A DNA stretch of 64,000 bases, taken from the NCBI RefSeq assembly GCF_020535545.1, contig NZ_CP084752.1, positions 930,001-994,000 on the forward strand. Reading direction: 5' to 3'. The translations under genes and the position numbers were made by a program. The notes beneath the pieces are model-generated. The model searched no databases. It saw only the letters and a list, made by a program, of their open reading frames with translations, and was not told the DNA's origin. The DNA is from Roseateles sp. XES5. Lineage in GTDB: Bacteria > Pseudomonadota > Alphaproteobacteria > Rhizobiales > Rhizobiaceae. Of this stretch, positions 8,321 to 19,065 are shown one piece after another (within the stretch, counting starts at the first letter, position 1; every line of letters begins with the position of its first letter).

Positions 8321-8637
8321 TGTAACGCGCAGTAAATTCGCACTTCCTCATGGAGTAATAAACGGGGCGAATCCCGCCCTTTCGGCCTTGCTACCCGAGG
8401 ATGCAGCGCCCCTTAGAATTAGGGATTTATAAATAATATCACTTATGTCTAATCATCTTCTGTTTCATTCAAAAACAGACACTTAAGCTCATTTCCTGCC
8501 CCTGCGTGAAGTGGTGCATTCTTTCGTGAAGACCTACTAATGGATGAAATTATCAACCGCACTTTACCGTTCATTAAGTCTGCCTGACGATTCTGTCGCG
8601 GGAAATACTCTCCTGCGGAACGAATATCGAGGCCTCC
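8321..8637. other. 317-bp divergent intergenic region of the chemosensory cluster
   Basis: There is no gene here. The stretch is clearly more AT-rich than its surroundings, particularly 8415-8475 and 8520-8580, consistent with promoters firing both ways. I could not pick a confident -35/-10 pair, and saw no long inverted repeat. Confidence 0.5.
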
Positions 8638-8964
8638 ATGTCATCACCCCTGCCCGGTGACGCGTCGTTAACCTTACCGGCGACGCTTACCATCAAGACT
8701 ATAGTGGCAGTCCATGAGATGATCTTGGACTTCCTCAACAAGAATACGAATGCCGTGCTGGATATCGACGAAGACGCTCAGGTCGATCTCAGCTTTGTCC
8801 AGCTCGTTACGGCCGCGCGCAAGCATGCCGAGTCCCGTAACGGCCGGGTTCTACTTGCGCGGCCCGCCGGAGGGGACTTTTACGACGTGCTGAAGCGCGG
8901 CGGCTTTCTCGACGAGATGACGCCGGACGCTGCACATTTCTGGTTGCATCAGGAGAAGAATTGA
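8638..8964 (+). CDS. STAS-domain protein of the che operon
   Basis: 108 residues with the fold of an anti-sigma-factor-antagonist/MlaB-type STAS domain: an LPATLTIKTIVAVHEMILDFL opening strand-helix, DAQVDLSFVQLVTAARKHAESRNGRV in the centre and FYDVLKRGGF near the end. The usual phosphorylatable Ser/Thr in the DxS loop is not obvious (VDLSFVQL is nearest). It is the first gene of the STAS-cheY-cheA-cheW operon, with its TGA overlapping the cheY ATG. STAS proteins lead several accessory che clusters, where they are thought to take part in the signalling complex; the exact role is unknown. Confidence 0.75.
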   Translation: MSSPLPGDASLTLPATLTIKTIVAVHEMILDFLNKNTNAVLDIDEDAQVDLSFVQLVTAARKHAESRNGRVLLARPAGGDFYDVLKRGGFLDEMTPDAAHFWLHQEKN

Positions 8965-9332
8965 TGACCGCGAAAATCTTGACCGTTGACGATTCCGCCA
9001 GCATCCGGCTGACGACGCGGGTCACCCTCAGCAATGCCGGCTATACCGTCACCGAGGCGGTGGACGGCCTCGACGGCCTCAACAAGCTGAAGGACGGCGA
9101 ATACGACCTCGTCGTCACCGACCTGAACATGCCCAACATGGACGGCCTGACGATGATCCGCGAGCTGCGCAAGCTGCCGGCGCATACCGGCGTGCCGGTC
9201 ATCTTCCTCACCACCGAATCCGACGGCGAACTGAAGGCGCAGGCGAAGGCCGCCGGCGCCACCGGCTGGCTCACCAAGCCGTTCGATCCCGAAAGCCTCG
9301 TCAAGATCGCCAGGAAGGTCCTCGGAAAATGA
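8964..9332 (+). CDS. cheY: CheY-type response regulator
   Basis: 122 residues, a single receiver domain: acidic pair DD (9-10 in ILTVDD), phospho-acceptor D53 in VVTDLNMPNMDG, Thr in FLTTES and Lys in LTKPFDP. It lacks an output domain, so it is a CheY that transmits the CheA signal by protein contact. ATG at 8964 overlaps the STAS stop (TGATG), and its own stop overlaps the cheA start (ATGA), so the three are translationally coupled. Confidence 0.92.
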   Translation: MTAKILTVDDSASIRLTTRVTLSNAGYTVTEAVDGLDGLNKLKDGEYDLVVTDLNMPNMDGLTMIRELRKLPAHTGVPVIFLTTESDGELKAQAKAAGATGWLTKPFDPESLVKIARKVLGK

Positions 9333-11332
9333 GCAACCCGGACCCGATCTCAGTCTTCCGGACAGAAGCGGCCGAACTGCTGGAACAGATCGAGTCCGGC
9401 CTCCTGGACCTGACCCGCAGCCTCGACGACCGTGACCAGATCGACGCGGTCTTCCGGGGCCTGCACACGTTGAAGGGCTCGGGCGCGATGTTCGGCTTCG
9501 ACGCGCTCGCCGCCTTCACCCACCATTGCGAGACCGCCTTCGACCGGGTGCGCAAGGGCGATGTGCCCGCCACGCACGAGCTGGTCTCGGCGGTGCTCTC
9601 CGCGCAGGACCACATGCGCGCGCTGCTGGAAACGCCGAACGGCGATCACGACGCGATGAGCGCGGCCCTGCTCGACAACCTGCACCGCGCCGTCAATGGC
9701 GCGGGCGGCGCCTCCCCTGCCCTCGCCCCGGCCGCAAGCGCGGCGACGGCAGCAGCGCCGGTCGCGGAACAGGCCGGCGGCCTGCGCGAATGGCGCATCC
9801 GCTTCAGCCTGCCCGCCAATGCCATGGCGAATGGCACCAATCCGCTGGGCCTTCTCGACGAGATGCGCGACCTCGGCGAATGCCGCATCCTCGCCGATGC
9901 GGCGAAGGTGCCGGAGCTTGGTGCACTCGAACCGCGCGACATGCATCTTGCCTGGGACGTCACGCTCAGGACTGACAAGCCGCGCAGCGACATCGAGGAT
10001 GTCTTCATCTTCGTCATGGACGACATGGCGCTCGAGATCACCGAGATCGCCGCCCCGGCGCCCGCCGCAGCGCCCGCCCCCATGCCCAAGGCCGTTGTCG
10101 TCACGGAGCGCGAAGCGCCGGCCGTCCAGGCGGCCAACGATTCCAGACAGGCGAAATCCGCCGAAAACGTCCGCGTTCCCGCCGAACGGCTCGACGAGAT
10201 GATGGACCGCGTCGGCGAACTGGTCATCGCCCAGTCGCGCCTCACGCAGCTTGCCGGCGCGGCGGCCGATCTTGGCCTGCGCTCCGTCTCGGAAGAGATC
10301 GAGCGCCTGTCGGGCGAATTGCGCGACACGATGATGGTGCTGCGCATGATGCCGGTCGCCAGCCTCTTCAGCCGCTTCCGCCGCCTCGTGCACGACCTGT
10401 CACGCGAGACCGGCAAGGAAATCGAGCTGATCACCGAGGGCGAGACCACCGAGGTCGACAAGACGGTCATCGACCGGCTCGCCGATCCGCTCGTCCATCT
10501 CGTGCGCAATTCCATCGACCACGGTCTCGAAAGGCCCGAAGATCGCATCGCCGCCGGCAAGGACCCGAAGGGCAAGGTCATCCTCTCGGCGCACCAGACG
10601 GGCGGCGAGGTGATCATCACCATCAAGGACGACGGGCGCGGCATCAACCGCGAGCGGGTGCGCGCCAAGGCGGAAGCGTCAGGCCTCATCCAGCCGGGCC
10701 AGGCGCTCGCCGACCAGGACCTGTTGCAGCTCATCTTCCAGCCGGGCTTTTCCACCGCCCAGCAGGTCACCAATCTCTCGGGCCGCGGCGTCGGCATGGA
10801 TGTGGTGAAGAAGACGGTGGAGGCGCTGCGCGGGGCCATCGACATCGTCAGCAGGCCCGGCGAAGGCTCGGAGGTCTCGCTGCGCATCCCGCTGACGCTC
10901 GCCATCATCGACGGCCTGCTCGTGCGCGTCGGCCAGGGCTGCTACGTCATCCCGCTTTCGGCGGTCGAGGAATGCCTGGAACTCTCGCTGGAAGACGACC
11001 TGCGCTCGCGCGGGCGCTCCTTCATCTCGCTGCGCGACAGCCTCGTGCCGTTCCTGCGCCTGCGCGAACTCTTCCGCACCGGCACCCAGCCCGACCCGCA
11101 CCAGAAGGTCGTCGTCATCTCGACGGGGTCGGAACGCGTCGGCCTCGTCGTCGACCAGATCATCGGCGACCACCAGACGGTCATCAAATCCATGTCCAAG
11201 CTGCACCATGACGTCGCCACCTTCTCGGGCGCGACCATTCTCGGGGACGGCAGCGTCGCGCTGATCCTCGACGTCACCCATCTGGTTGCGGCCGGTCAGC
11301 ACCAGGAGGCGCAATTGCGGGCGGCAGGATGA
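9329..11332 (+). CDS. cheA: Chemotaxis histidine kinase CheA
   Basis: 667 residues. The order is P1/Hpt (phospho-acceptor H46 in [15 protein letters not shown]), an Ala/Pro-rich linker with a P2-like middle domain (about 150-250), the dimerisation helices ([21 protein letters not shown]), the GHKL ATPase (N box [15 protein letters not shown]1 DDGRGI, G2 [11 protein letters not shown]) and a CheW-like regulatory domain (about 530-660). It autophosphorylates under receptor control and feeds CheY and CheB. It overlaps cheY upstream and cheW downstream by 4 nt each. Length and domains are normal. Confidence 0.95.
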   Translation: MSNPDPISVFRTEAAELLEQIESGLLDLTRSLDDRDQIDAVFRGLHTLKGSGAMFGFDALAAFTHHCETAFDRVRKGDVPATHELVSAVLSAQDHMRALLETPNGDHDAMSAALLDNLHRAVNGAGGASPALAPAASAATAAAPVAEQAGGLREWRIRFSLPANAMANGTNPLGLLDEMRDLGECRILADAAKVPELGALEPRDMHLAWDVTLRTDKPRSDIEDVFIFVMDDMALEITEIAAPAPAAAPAPMPKAVVVTEREAPAVQAANDSRQAKSAENVRVPAERLDEMMDRVGELVIAQSRLTQLAGAAADLGLRSVSEEIERLSGELRDTMMVLRMMPVASLFSRFRRLVHDLSRETGKEIELITEGETTEVDKTVIDRLADPLVHLVRNSIDHGLERPEDRIAAGKDPKGKVILSAHQTGGEVIITIKDDGRGINRERVRAKAEASGLIQPGQALADQDLLQLIFQPGFSTAQQVTNLSGRGVGMDVVKKTVEALRGAIDIVSRPGEGSEVSLRIPLTLAIIDGLLVRVGQGCYVIPLSAVEECLELSLEDDLRSRGRSFISLRDSLVPFLRLRELFRTGTQPDPHQKVVVISTGSERVGLVVDQIIGDHQTVIKSMSKLHHDVATFSGATILGDGSVALILDVTHLVAAGQHQEAQLRAAG

Positions 11333-11847
11333 GCGAAGCAGCACGAAAACTCGACTACGACACGATCTGGGGCGAAGCGGACGAATTGTCCGTGCTCACC
11401 TTCAACCTCAACGGCGAGACCTTCGCCATCGAGGCCATCGTCGTGCAGGAAATCCTCGACCTGCTGCCGGAAACCCACGTGCCCGGCAGCAAGCCCTATG
11501 TCTCCAGCGTCATCAATTTCCGCGGCAAGGTCATTCCGCTTGCCGATATCCGCCTCGCCTTCGGCATGGACGCGACGGAAACGACCATCGACAGCCGCAT
11601 CGTCGTGATCGAACTCGATCTCGACGACGAGGCGACGCTGATCGGCATCCGCACGGACAAGGTCAACGAGGTCACCACGCTCCCGAAACTCGCCAGCGAG
11701 CCGCCGCCGAGCGTCGGCATGCGCTGGCGCCCCGACTACATCAACTGCCTCGTCAAGCGGGGCGGCGAATTCATCATCGTCCCGAACCTGCACGCGATCT
11801 TCTCCTCCCAGAAAGACCGCACCGGCACGGCGCAAGCGCCGAACTAG
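11329..11847 (+). CDS. cheW: CheW coupling protein 1
   Basis: 172 residues with one CheW domain: [45 protein letters not shown] and [17 protein letters not shown]. CheW links receptors to CheA. It is one of two cheW genes in the cluster (the other at 15553). The start overlaps the cheA stop by 4 nt. Confidence 0.92.
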   Translation: MSEAARKLDYDTIWGEADELSVLTFNLNGETFAIEAIVVQEILDLLPETHVPGSKPYVSSVINFRGKVIPLADIRLAFGMDATETTIDSRIVVIELDLDDEATLIGIRTDKVNEVTTLPKLASEPPPSVGMRWRPDYINCLVKRGGEFIIVPNLHAIFSSQKDRTGTAQAPN

Positions 11848-11864
11848 GACCTCAGGAGAGACCC

Positions 11865-13559
11865 ATGCGCTTTACCATCAAACTCAAGCTGTTCCTGACT
11901 TTCGGTTTCATGCTCGCCGTCCTCGTCGGCACCGCGACCTACGGCATCATCAGCCTTGGCGGCCTCAACACGACGCTGAGCGACGTGCTGAACGGCCCGG
12001 CCGAGCGGCTGAAGCTCGCCCAGATGCTCAACAACTTCCAGCTCCAGCAGATCCGCCAGCAGAAGAACATGCTGGCGGCCACCAACGCCACCGAGACCAA
12101 CCGCTATATCGGCCTCAGCGACGAAGCCCGCAAGGAATTCGACGCGGCCTTCGAGCAGGTGCTGGAAAAGGCGACGGAACAGGGCAAGGTGCTGTGGACC
12201 AAGCTTTCCACCTTCACCTCCGATTTCCGGCGCAATGACGACCGCATCCGGGCGCTGGCGCTGGCCGGCGACACGGCCGGCGCGACGCGCATCTCGACCA
12301 CGGATGCCCGCACCGTCACCAACGAGATCGACAGCCTGCTCGGCGAGGTCGTCAAGCTGGAGGAAGCACGCCTCAACGAGGCGGAGCTTGCGGCCGACGC
12401 CCAGTACCAGAGCACGCGGACCATCATGGTGACGGTCGCCGCCATCGCGCTCATCATCGCCACCATCGCCGCCTTCTGGATCGTCCTGTCGATCAACCGC
12501 GGCATCGGCCGTGCCGTCGGCGCGGTGCAGAACGTGGCGGACGGCGACCTGACGCGCTTTGCCGAGATCACCACGAAGGACGAGATCGGCGACATGCTGG
12601 GCCACGTCAACACGATGATCGAGCGCCTGCGCGGCGTCGTCGCCGATGCCCTTTCGGCCTCGGACAACGTTTCCTCCGGCAGCCAGGAACTCTCCGCAAG
12701 CTCCGAAACGCTCTCGCAGGGCGCGACGGAACAGGCCTCCTCCGCCGAAGAGGCCTCCGCCTCGATGGAAGAGATGGCCGCCAACATCAAGCAGAACGCC
12801 GACAACGCCGCCCAGACGGAGAAGATCGCCCGCCAGTCCTCAAGGGACGCGGAAGCCTCGGGCGAGGCCGTCGGCCGCGCCGTCGGCGCCATGCGCACCA
12901 TCGCGGAAAAGATCTCCATCGTGCAGGAAATCGCCCGCCAGACCGACCTTCTCGCCCTCAACGCCGCCGTCGAGGCCGCGCGTGCCGGCGAACATGGCAA
13001 GGGCTTTGCCGTCGTCGCCTCGGAAGTGCGCAAGCTCGCCGAGCGCAGCCAGGCGGCCGCCGCCGAGATCAGCACGCTCTCCGGCCAGACGGTCTCCGTC
13101 GCCACGGAAGCCGGCGAGATGCTGAACCGGCTGGTGCCCGACATCCGCAAGACCGCGGAACTGGTCTCGGAAATCTCGGCCGCCTGCCGCGAACAGGATA
13201 TCGGCGCCTCGCAGATCAACGAGGCGATCCAACAGCTCGACAAGGTGACGCAGCAGAATGCCGGCGCTTCGGAAGAAATGTCGGCGACCTCGGAGGAACT
13301 CGCAGCGCAGGCCGAGGAGCTTCAGGCCTCCATCGCCTTCTTCCGCGTCGAGAACGCTACCCGCAAGGAACCGAACCACGCCGACAAGCTTCGGGCGACC
13401 GCCGCGAAGATGGCCGCCCCGGCGACCAAGCGCCCCGCCGCCGCCCCGGTGCACCGCGCGGCGCCCGCCGCCAAGGCATCGCGTGGCAACGGCTTTGCCC
13501 TTGACATGTCGATGGGCGGCCCTGACGCCGACGACGCGGACTTCCGCGAAAGCGCCTGA
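11865..13559 (+). CDS. Methyl-accepting chemotaxis protein 1
   Basis: 564 residues. It has an N-terminal transmembrane helix (about 8-30, [20 protein letters not shown]), a periplasmic four-helix-bundle-like sensor (about 35-185), a second membrane helix (about 188-208, [22 protein letters not shown]), HAMP, and a long cytoplasmic signalling domain with [20 protein letters not shown] and [22 protein letters not shown] at 11865 is preceded by CAGGAGAG. The tail [21 protein letters not shown] is shared with MCP2; no NWETF-type CheR-docking pentapeptide is present. The ligand is unknown. Confidence 0.92.
   Translation: MRFTIKLKLFLTFGFMLAVLVGTATYGIISLGGLNTTLSDVLNGPAERLKLAQMLNNFQLQQIRQQKNMLAATNATETNRYIGLSDEARKEFDAAFEQVLEKATEQGKVLWTKLSTFTSDFRRNDDRIRALALAGDTAGATRISTTDARTVTNEIDSLLGEVVKLEEARLNEAELAADAQYQSTRTIMVTVAAIALIIATIAAFWIVLSINRGIGRAVGAVQNVADGDLTRFAEITTKDEIGDMLGHVNTMIERLRGVVADALSASDNVSSGSQELSASSETLSQGATEQASSAEEASASMEEMAANIKQNADNAAQTEKIARQSSRDAEASGEAVGRAVGAMRTIAEKISIVQEIARQTDLLALNAAVEAARAGEHGKGFAVVASEVRKLAERSQAAAAEISTLSGQTVSVATEAGEMLNRLVPDIRKTAELVSEISAACREQDIGASQINEAIQQLDKVTQQNAGASEEMSATSEELAAQAEELQASIAFFRVENATRKEPNHADKLRATAAKMAAPATKRPAAAPVHRAAPAAKASRGNGFALDMSMGGPDADDADFRESA
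12849..13231 (+). repeat. 383-bp block duplicated in the next mcp gene (copy 1)
   Basis: By reading, this stretch is identical at every base, including synonymous positions, to 14846-15228. The first differences are just outside it (ACGC/ATGC upstream, CCAACAG/CCAGCAG downstream). It encodes the highly conserved signalling tip. Confidence 0.8.
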
Positions 13560-13572
13560 GCGAACGAACCAT

Positions 13573-13600
13573 GCGGCGCATCCGGCACCGGATGCGCCGC
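13573..13600 (+). terminator. Strong hairpin between the two mcp genes
   Basis: Perfect 13-bp inverted repeat GCGGCGCATCCGG-CA-CCGGATGCGCCGC, 14 bp after the mcp1 stop. No T run follows, so it may act as an mRNA stabiliser or attenuator in the operon rather than as an intrinsic terminator. Confidence 0.5.
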
Positions 13601-13744
13601 ACGCATGACCGGGCGCGTGTAGGCGTCCGTAAAAAGGGCCGTGGAGCGGCCCGCGGAAGGGTGAGTGTATCGGTCTTCACGCATGGCAGCGCCGCAACCG
13701 CGGCGACTGCGCCCTGACAGGCATCTGCGACAAGGAGAACCGGG

Positions 13745-15550
13745 ATGCGCCTTACCATCAAGCTGAAGCTGGGCCTCGCCTTCGGCTTCCTGATCACCCT
13801 TCTTTGCGTTTCCGCCGGCATCGGCGTGCGCAGCCTCAGCGAAATGAACACGCTGCGCAACGATCTCATCGAAGGCCCGATCCAGCAGGACGACTATGCC
13901 AACGACATCGCCGCCGCCTTCGACGGGCTCGGCCTTGCCGAAGCCGACCTCCTGATGGCCAATTCCCTGGAGCGCACGAACAAGGCCAAGGCCACCATCG
14001 CCGCGGAACGCGAAGCCTTCGAGAAGGCGCTGAACGACGGCGAGAACGACGCGACCGGCGAGTTCAAGGCCAAGTGGCAGGAAATCCGCGACTTCTGGGA
14101 CGACTATCTCGTCATCAACGACAAGATTACCTCGCTCGTCGCGTCCGGCCAGCGCGAGATGGCGCTGGAAGTGAACCAGACGGACGGCGCCGTCGCCGCC
14201 GACAAGCTCGACGCGATGACCGAGGGTCTTGCCGCCCTGACCGAGGCCGCGATCCAGAATTCCGATACCGTGGCCGATGCCAGCTACACGACGGCCTTCT
14301 ATACGCTCGTGACCCTTTCGGTCGCCGCCTTCGCGCTTTCGGCCGCCGCGGCCCTCTGGATCGCGCTCGGCATCAATACGGGCCTGCGCAAGATCCGGAC
14401 CGTCGCCGAAGCCGTCGCCGTGGGCGATCTCGACCAGACCGTCGAGATCCGCACGAACGACGAGATCAAGGACCTTGTCGACACGATCAACGTGATGACC
14501 GGCAACCTGCGCAACACCGCCACCATTGCCGACCAGATCGCCAATGGCGACCTCACCGTCACGCCGAAGGCGCTGTCGGACAAGGACACGCTCGGCATTT
14601 CGCTGGAAAGCATGGTCGAGCGTCTGCGCGGCGTCGTCGCCGATGCCCTGTCGGCCGCCGACAATGTCTCCTCCGGCAGCCAGCAGCTTTCGGCCAGCTC
14701 CGAGCAGCTCTCGCAGGGCGCGACGGAACAGGCCTCCTCCGCCGAAGAGGCCTCCGCCTCGATGGAGGAGATGGCCGCCAACATCAAGCAGAATGCCGAC
14801 AACGCCGCCCAGACGGAGAAGATCGCCCGCCAGTCCTCCAGGGATGCGGAAGCCTCGGGCGAGGCCGTCGGCCGCGCCGTCGGCGCCATGCGCACCATCG
14901 CGGAAAAGATCTCCATCGTGCAGGAAATCGCCCGCCAGACCGACCTTCTCGCCCTCAACGCCGCCGTCGAGGCCGCGCGTGCCGGCGAACATGGCAAGGG
15001 CTTTGCCGTCGTCGCCTCGGAAGTGCGCAAGCTCGCCGAGCGCAGCCAGGCGGCCGCCGCCGAGATCAGCACGCTCTCCGGCCAGACGGTCTCCGTCGCC
15101 ACGGAAGCCGGCGAGATGCTGAACCGGCTGGTGCCCGACATCCGCAAGACCGCGGAACTGGTCTCGGAAATCTCGGCCGCCTGCCGCGAACAGGATATCG
15201 GCGCCTCGCAGATCAACGAGGCGATCCAGCAGCTCGACAAGGTGACGCAGCAGAATGCCGGCGCCTCGGAAGAAATGTCCGGCACGTCGGAGGAACTCGC
15301 CGCCCAGGCCGAGGAGCTTCAGACCTCCATCGCCTTCTTCCGCGTCGAGCGCGCCACCGGCATGGCCAGGCCCGTCCAGCGCCATGCGGCTCCGGTCGCC
15401 GCGCGCCCGGCGGCAAAGCCTGCCGCCGCACCGGTTCGCAAGTCCGACAACAGCGTCAACGCCCAGCAGGCCCGCGCCCGCGGCTTTGCCCTCGACATGT
15501 CGATGGGCGGCCCGGATGCCGACGACGCAGACTTCAGGGAAAGCGCTTGA
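13745..15550 (+). CDS. Methyl-accepting chemotaxis protein 2
   Basis: 601 residues. Membrane helix about 8-28, a periplasmic sensor of helical-bundle type (about 35-180), a second helix (about 185-207, [20 protein letters not shown]), HAMP with [23 protein letters not shown], a second HAMP-like segment absent from MCP1 ([22 protein letters not shown]), and the MCP signalling domain. ATG at 13745 follows AAGGAGAACCGGG. Sensor regions differ between MCP1 and MCP2 while the signalling domains are almost the same, which is expected for receptors of different ligands feeding one CheA. The tail is also shared with MCP1. Confidence 0.92.
   Translation: MRLTIKLKLGLAFGFLITLLCVSAGIGVRSLSEMNTLRNDLIEGPIQQDDYANDIAAAFDGLGLAEADLLMANSLERTNKAKATIAAEREAFEKALNDGENDATGEFKAKWQEIRDFWDDYLVINDKITSLVASGQREMALEVNQTDGAVAADKLDAMTEGLAALTEAAIQNSDTVADASYTTAFYTLVTLSVAAFALSAAAALWIALGINTGLRKIRTVAEAVAVGDLDQTVEIRTNDEIKDLVDTINVMTGNLRNTATIADQIANGDLTVTPKALSDKDTLGISLESMVERLRGVVADALSAADNVSSGSQQLSASSEQLSQGATEQASSAEEASASMEEMAANIKQNADNAAQTEKIARQSSRDAEASGEAVGRAVGAMRTIAEKISIVQEIARQTDLLALNAAVEAARAGEHGKGFAVVASEVRKLAERSQAAAAEISTLSGQTVSVATEAGEMLNRLVPDIRKTAELVSEISAACREQDIGASQINEAIQQLDKVTQQNAGASEEMSGTSEELAAQAEELQTSIAFFRVERATGMARPVQRHAAPVAARPAAKPAAAPVRKSDNSVNAQQARARGFALDMSMGGPDADDADFRESA
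14846..15228 (+). repeat. 383-bp block duplicated in the previous mcp gene (copy 2)
   Basis: Counterpart of 12849-13231, in direct orientation with a start-to-start distance of 1,997 bp. Confidence 0.8.
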
Positions 15551-15552
15551 TC

Positions 15553-16047
15553 ATGGCCGGCACGTCCTCGGAATCCCAGTACGTCACCTTCTCGCTCGAC
15601 AACGAGGTCTTCGCGGTCCCCGTCTCGGTGGTCCGGGAAATCCTCGACCATGAGGATGCCTTCAAGATCCCGCACGGCCCGGAATACCTGCTCGGGCTGC
15701 GGGACGTGCGCGGCCAGGGCGTGCCGGTCATCGATCTGCGTCTTCGCCTCGGCATGACCAAGACCGAGAAGACGCCGCACACGCGGGCGCTCGTGCTCGA
15801 CGTGCCGATCGGCGAGAAGACCCTGACGCTCGGCCTCGTCGCCGACCGGGTCTACGAGGTCATTCCCTTCCGCAACGAGGACATCGAGGGCGCGCCGGAT
15901 ATCGGCGTGCGCTGGCCGTCCGACTATATCGCCGGCGTCGTGCGCCGGAACGGCGGCTTCGTCGTCATCGTCGATCTCGCCCGCCTCTTCTCCAGTGCGG
16001 AAGTGGCGATGATGGGCACGGCCAACCGCCTCGCCGCCACGGCATAA
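15553..16047 (+). CDS. cheW: CheW coupling protein 2
   Basis: 164 residues with one CheW domain ([65 protein letters not shown]). It diverges from the first CheW, so the two may pair with different receptors. ATG 15553 lies 2 bp after the mcp2 stop; the TTG at 15547, within the mcp2 end, is an alternative start. Confidence 0.92.
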   Translation: MAGTSSESQYVTFSLDNEVFAVPVSVVREILDHEDAFKIPHGPEYLLGLRDVRGQGVPVIDLRLRLGMTKTEKTPHTRALVLDVPIGEKTLTLGLVADRVYEVIPFRNEDIEGAPDIGVRWPSDYIAGVVRRNGGFVVIVDLARLFSSAEVAMMGTANRLAATA

Positions 16048-16061
16048 CCAGGAGAACCGGC

Positions 16062-16913
16062 GTGGGAGCAGCATTGCGGGCGCAGGCGAACGAAGACGGC
16101 TTGAGCAGCCGGAATTTCGAAGCCCTGTCGCGCTATATCTACGATTACAGCGGCATCAAGATGCCGATCAACAAGCTGACGATGCTGGAAGGCCGCCTGC
16201 GGCGGCGCCTGCGCGCCACCGGCATCGCCAATTTCAACGCCTATTGCGACTATCTCTTCAAGCATGGCGGCATCGAGAAGGAGGCGATCTTCCTCATCGA
16301 CGCCGTGACGACGAACAAGACGGACTTCTTCCGCGAGCCGAAGCATTTCGACTTCATGGAACGCACCGGCCTGCCCGAACTGGTGGCCGCCGGGCACAAG
16401 CGCCTCAGGCTGTGGAGCGCCGCCTGCTCCATCGGCGCCGAACCCTATACGATGGCGATGGTGCTGCAGGACTTTGCCGAGGCCAATTCCGGCATCGACT
16501 ACCGCATTCTCGCGACGGATCTTTCGACGGACGTGCTGCAGGCCGCGCGCCGCGGCGTCTATCCGCGCGACATGATCCAGCCGGTGCCGGCGGACCTGCA
16601 GCGGCGCCATGTCATGGTCTCGCGCGATGCCGCGCGCGGCGAGGTGCGCATTCACCCGCGCCTGCGCTCAACCGTCGGCTTTGCCCGCATGAACCTCATG
16701 GACAGCGCCTACAAGGTGGGCGAGCCGATGCACATGATCTTCTGCCGCAACGTGCTGATCTATTTCGACAAGCCGACGCAGGCGAAGGTTCTCTCCCGGC
16801 TCTGCGACTGCCTCGTGCCCGGCGGTTTCCTCTATGTGGGCCATTCGGAAACGGTCACCGGCATCACGCTGCCGGTGCGCCAGGTCGCCAACACGGTTTT
16901 CAAGAAGATCTGA
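16062..16913 (+). CDS. cheR: Chemoreceptor methyltransferase CheR
   Basis: 283 residues, GTG start at 16062 after CAGGAGAACC. It has an N-terminal helical CheR_N domain (about 15-70), then the SAM-dependent methyltransferase domain with [25 protein letters not shown] (SAM loop) and [15 protein letters not shown]. It methylates receptor glutamates for adaptation. Its stop overlaps the cheB start by one base. Confidence 0.95.
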   Translation: MGAALRAQANEDGLSSRNFEALSRYIYDYSGIKMPINKLTMLEGRLRRRLRATGIANFNAYCDYLFKHGGIEKEAIFLIDAVTTNKTDFFREPKHFDFMERTGLPELVAAGHKRLRLWSAACSIGAEPYTMAMVLQDFAEANSGIDYRILATDLSTDVLQAARRGVYPRDMIQPVPADLQRRHVMVSRDAARGEVRIHPRLRSTVGFARMNLMDSAYKVGEPMHMIFCRNVLIYFDKPTQAKVLSRLCDCLVPGGFLYVGHSETVTGITLPVRQVANTVFKKI

Positions 16914-18001
16914 TGCCCCTGCCCGGCAAGAAAATCCGCGTCCTCATCATCGACGATTCCGCCAGCGTCCGCCAGGCGCTGACCCATGTGCTGGAGGAGG
17001 ATCCCGAGATCGAGGTGATGGGCGCGGCCTCCGATCCCTTCATGGCGGCCAAGAAGATCCAGGAAGAAATCCCCGACGTCATCACGCTGGACGTGGAAAT
17101 GCCGCGCATGGACGGCATCACCTTCCTGCGCAAGATCATGTCGCAGCGGCCGATCCCCGTCGTCATGTGCTCCTCCCTCACCGAAGAGGGATCGGAAACG
17201 CTGATGCAGGCGCTGGAGGCCGGCGCGGTCGACATCATCCTCAAGCCGAAGATCAGCGCGGCCGACCATCTGGCCGAATCGGGCACGCGCATCCGCGAGG
17301 CGGTGAAGGGCGCGGCCGTCGCCCGGCTCGGCACGAACCGGCGCAGCGCGGCGGCGAGCGGCCCGACCGCGAAACTCACCGCCGATGCCGTGCTGCCCCC
17401 GCCCTCCGGCCGGGCCATGGCCAAGACGACCGAAATGGTCGCCTGCATCGGCGCCTCGACCGGCGGCACCGAGGCGCTGCGCGTGCTTCTGGAGCAGTTG
17501 CCGGCCAATTCCCCCGGCATCGTCATCGTCCAGCACATGCCGGAAAAATTCACCGCCGCCTTCGCCAAGCGGCTGAACAGCCTGTGCGAGGTGGAGGTGA
17601 AGGAGGCCGTGCACGGCGATCCCGTCCTTCGCGGCCATGTGCTGATCGCCCCCGGCGACCGGCACATGATGCTGGAGCGCCAGGGCGCGCGCTACCATGT
17701 GGCTGTGCGCGAAGGCCCCCTCGTCTCGCGCCACCGGCCCTCCGTCGACGTGCTCTTCCGTTCCGCCGCCCGCGCCGCGGGGGCCAATGCCATGGGCGTC
17801 ATCATGACCGGCATGGGCGACGACGGCGCGCGCGGCATGAACGAGATGCACCAGGCCGGCGCCTATACGGTGGCGCAGGACGAGGCCTCCTCCGTGGTCT
17901 TCGGCATGCCGAAGGAAGCGATCGCCCATGGCGGCGTCGACAGGATCCTGCCGCTCGACCAGATCGCCCGCGAAATCCTCGCCGCCGACCGGCGACGCTA
18001 G
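16913..18001 (+). CDS. cheB: Receptor methylesterase/deamidase CheB
   Basis: 362 residues. Receiver domain with D60 in [11 protein letters not shown], a linker of about 50 residues, then the CheB methylesterase domain with the catalytic triad S182 (CIGASTGG), H208 (IVQHMP) and an Asp in [11 protein letters not shown] (303/304). It removes receptor methyl groups and may deamidate. No cheD is visible in the cluster, so CheB is the only deamidase candidate here. It is the last che gene on this strand. Confidence 0.95.
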   Translation: MPLPGKKIRVLIIDDSASVRQALTHVLEEDPEIEVMGAASDPFMAAKKIQEEIPDVITLDVEMPRMDGITFLRKIMSQRPIPVVMCSSLTEEGSETLMQALEAGAVDIILKPKISAADHLAESGTRIREAVKGAAVARLGTNRRSAAASGPTAKLTADAVLPPPSGRAMAKTTEMVACIGASTGGTEALRVLLEQLPANSPGIVIVQHMPEKFTAAFAKRLNSLCEVEVKEAVHGDPVLRGHVLIAPGDRHMMLERQGARYHVAVREGPLVSRHRPSVDVLFRSAARAAGANAMGVIMTGMGDDGARGMNEMHQAGAYTVAQDEASSVVFGMPKEAIAHGGVDRILPLDQIAREILAADRRR

Positions 18002-18105
18002 GCATTTTCACCACCCATTAACCATAAGGAACGAGGATGGCGAAGCACCATGCAGGGTGCGATCGACGAGCGATGACCGGCTCACGAACCGCTTCGGGGA
18101 GCCCC

Positions 18106-18813
18106 ATGCCCGTCATCACTTTCGCCAACACCAAGGGCGGCGCCGGCAAGACGACGGCCGTGCTGCTGCTGGCCACCGAGCTTGCCCGTCTCGGCTTCCG
18201 CGTCTCGGTGCTCGATGCCGACCCGCAGCACTGGATCACCCGCTGGTCCGAGATTTCCGAAGGCGTGCTCGGCAATCGCCTGACCGTCGTGCCCTATGTC
18301 ACGATGGGCACGATCGACCGGCAGGTGGCCGACGCGAAGGCGCATGCCGATTTCGTGCTGATCGACCTGCCCGGCTCACGCAGTTCCCTGCTCGCCAAGG
18401 CGGTCGGCTATGCCGATTATGTGCTCATCCCCGTGCAGGGCTCAGCCATGGATGCGCAGGGCGGCGCGAATGTCATCGAACTGCTGCACTATCTCGAGGA
18501 CAAGGCGGCGATCCGCATCCGTCATTCGGTGGTGCTGACCCGCGTCAACTCCATGGTGACGACCCGCGCCATGCATGCGGTGAAGGATTTGCTGGCCGCC
18601 CGCCGGGTGCACCTGCTCGAAACGCCCATCATCGAACGCGCGGCCTTCCGCGACATGTTCGGTTGCGGCGGCACGCTCTATTCGATGGATGCCAAGCGCG
18701 TCACCAATCTCGACAAGGCGCAGGAAAACGCCCGCGCGCTGGCGCTGGAAGTGCTCCAGCAGATCCCCGCCGCCCGCCCCGCGGTCGCGCCAGGGCTCAG
18801 AAGCGTCGCCTGA
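18106..18813 (+). CDS. ParA-family ATPase
   Basis: 235 residues. The deviant Walker A KGGAGKTT (10-17 in MPVITFANTKGGAGKTT) defines a ParA/MinD-type ATPase, followed by VLDADPQHWITRW (Walker A') and LIDLPGS (Walker B). No partner parB is present, so it is an orphan ParA. It lies 104 bp after cheB on the same strand. Orphan ParA proteins next to che clusters are known to place chemosensory arrays (PpfA of Rhodobacter, ParC of Vibrio), but the sequence also resembles VirC1-like orphan ATPases. ATG 18106 is chosen over 18037 because GGGGAG precedes it and the ATPase core starts there. Confidence 0.8.
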   Translation: MPVITFANTKGGAGKTTAVLLLATELARLGFRVSVLDADPQHWITRWSEISEGVLGNRLTVVPYVTMGTIDRQVADAKAHADFVLIDLPGSRSSLLAKAVGYADYVLIPVQGSAMDAQGGANVIELLHYLEDKAAIRIRHSVVLTRVNSMVTTRAMHAVKDLLAARRVHLLETPIIERAAFRDMFGCGGTLYSMDAKRVTNLDKAQENARALALEVLQQIPAARPAVAPGLRSVA

Positions 18814-18838
18814 CGGGCGCTTCCAGCTTCCAGCAGCA

Positions 18839-18864
18839 AGGCCGCGGTTTCCGCGGCTTTTTTC
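18839..18864 (+). terminator. Rho-independent terminator after parA-like gene
   Basis: GCCGCGG-TTT-CCGCGGC (18841-18857) followed by six T. It ends the che/parA transcript. Confidence 0.85.
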
Positions 18865-18910
18865 GTTTTTGGGGCTTTTCGTTTTGGGGAAAACAGGGTC
18901 CAGAAATGGA

Positions 18911-19065
18911 AAAGCCTGCCGCGGGAGGAGGTGCGGCAGGCTTTCCGATAGAACCGAATGACGACTGGGAGGAGGAGTGCCGTCATTCCCGCAGTCGGCC
19001 TTGGGAGGAGGAGTAGGCCTTCTGCAATCATCGAAGCGTCGTGGGAGGAGGTACGTTGCTTCGAT
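18911..19065 (-). ncRNA. Array of four anti-Shine-Dalgarno (cuckoo/CcsR-type) small RNA hairpins
   Basis: Four consecutive hairpins each expose the same nonamer, GGGAGGAGG on the plus strand (CCUCCUCCC in a minus-strand RNA). Loops are at 18923-18931, 18967-18975, 19003-19011 and 19043-19051. Stems differ in sequence but are all paired: 18911-18922/18933-18944 (12 bp, perfect), 18956-18963/18981-18988, 18997-19001/19015-19019 with outer GCAG/CTGC, and 19030-19037/19058-19065. On the minus strand the last hairpin continues TTTTCC, like an intrinsic terminator. CCUCCUCCC loops in tandem downstream of a DUF1127 gene define the cuckoo/CcsR/alpha-r14 family of alphaproteobacterial stress-induced sRNAs, and a DUF1127 gene is exactly where expected (19252-19398). 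Whether this makes one or several mature RNAs cannot be told. Confidence 0.85.

Noticed and set aside
8961..8963. TTG at 8961 as cheY start
   Set aside because: The ATG three bases later gives the standard N-terminus and the stop/start overlap with the STAS gene.
11286..11864. N-terminal extension of the first mcp gene over the cheW gene
   Set aside because: It overlaps cheW in another frame; the MCP starts with its transmembrane helix at 11865 behind a ribosome-binding site.
13804..15552. N-terminal extension of the second cheW gene across mcp2
   Set aside because: It is a shadow frame of mcp2; the CheW domain begins at 15553.
18911..18944. First reading of the 12-bp inverted repeat as only a plus-strand terminator after parA
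   Set aside because: A separate terminator (18839-18864) already ends parA. The repeat shares its loop with three more hairpins, so the sRNA array explains it better.
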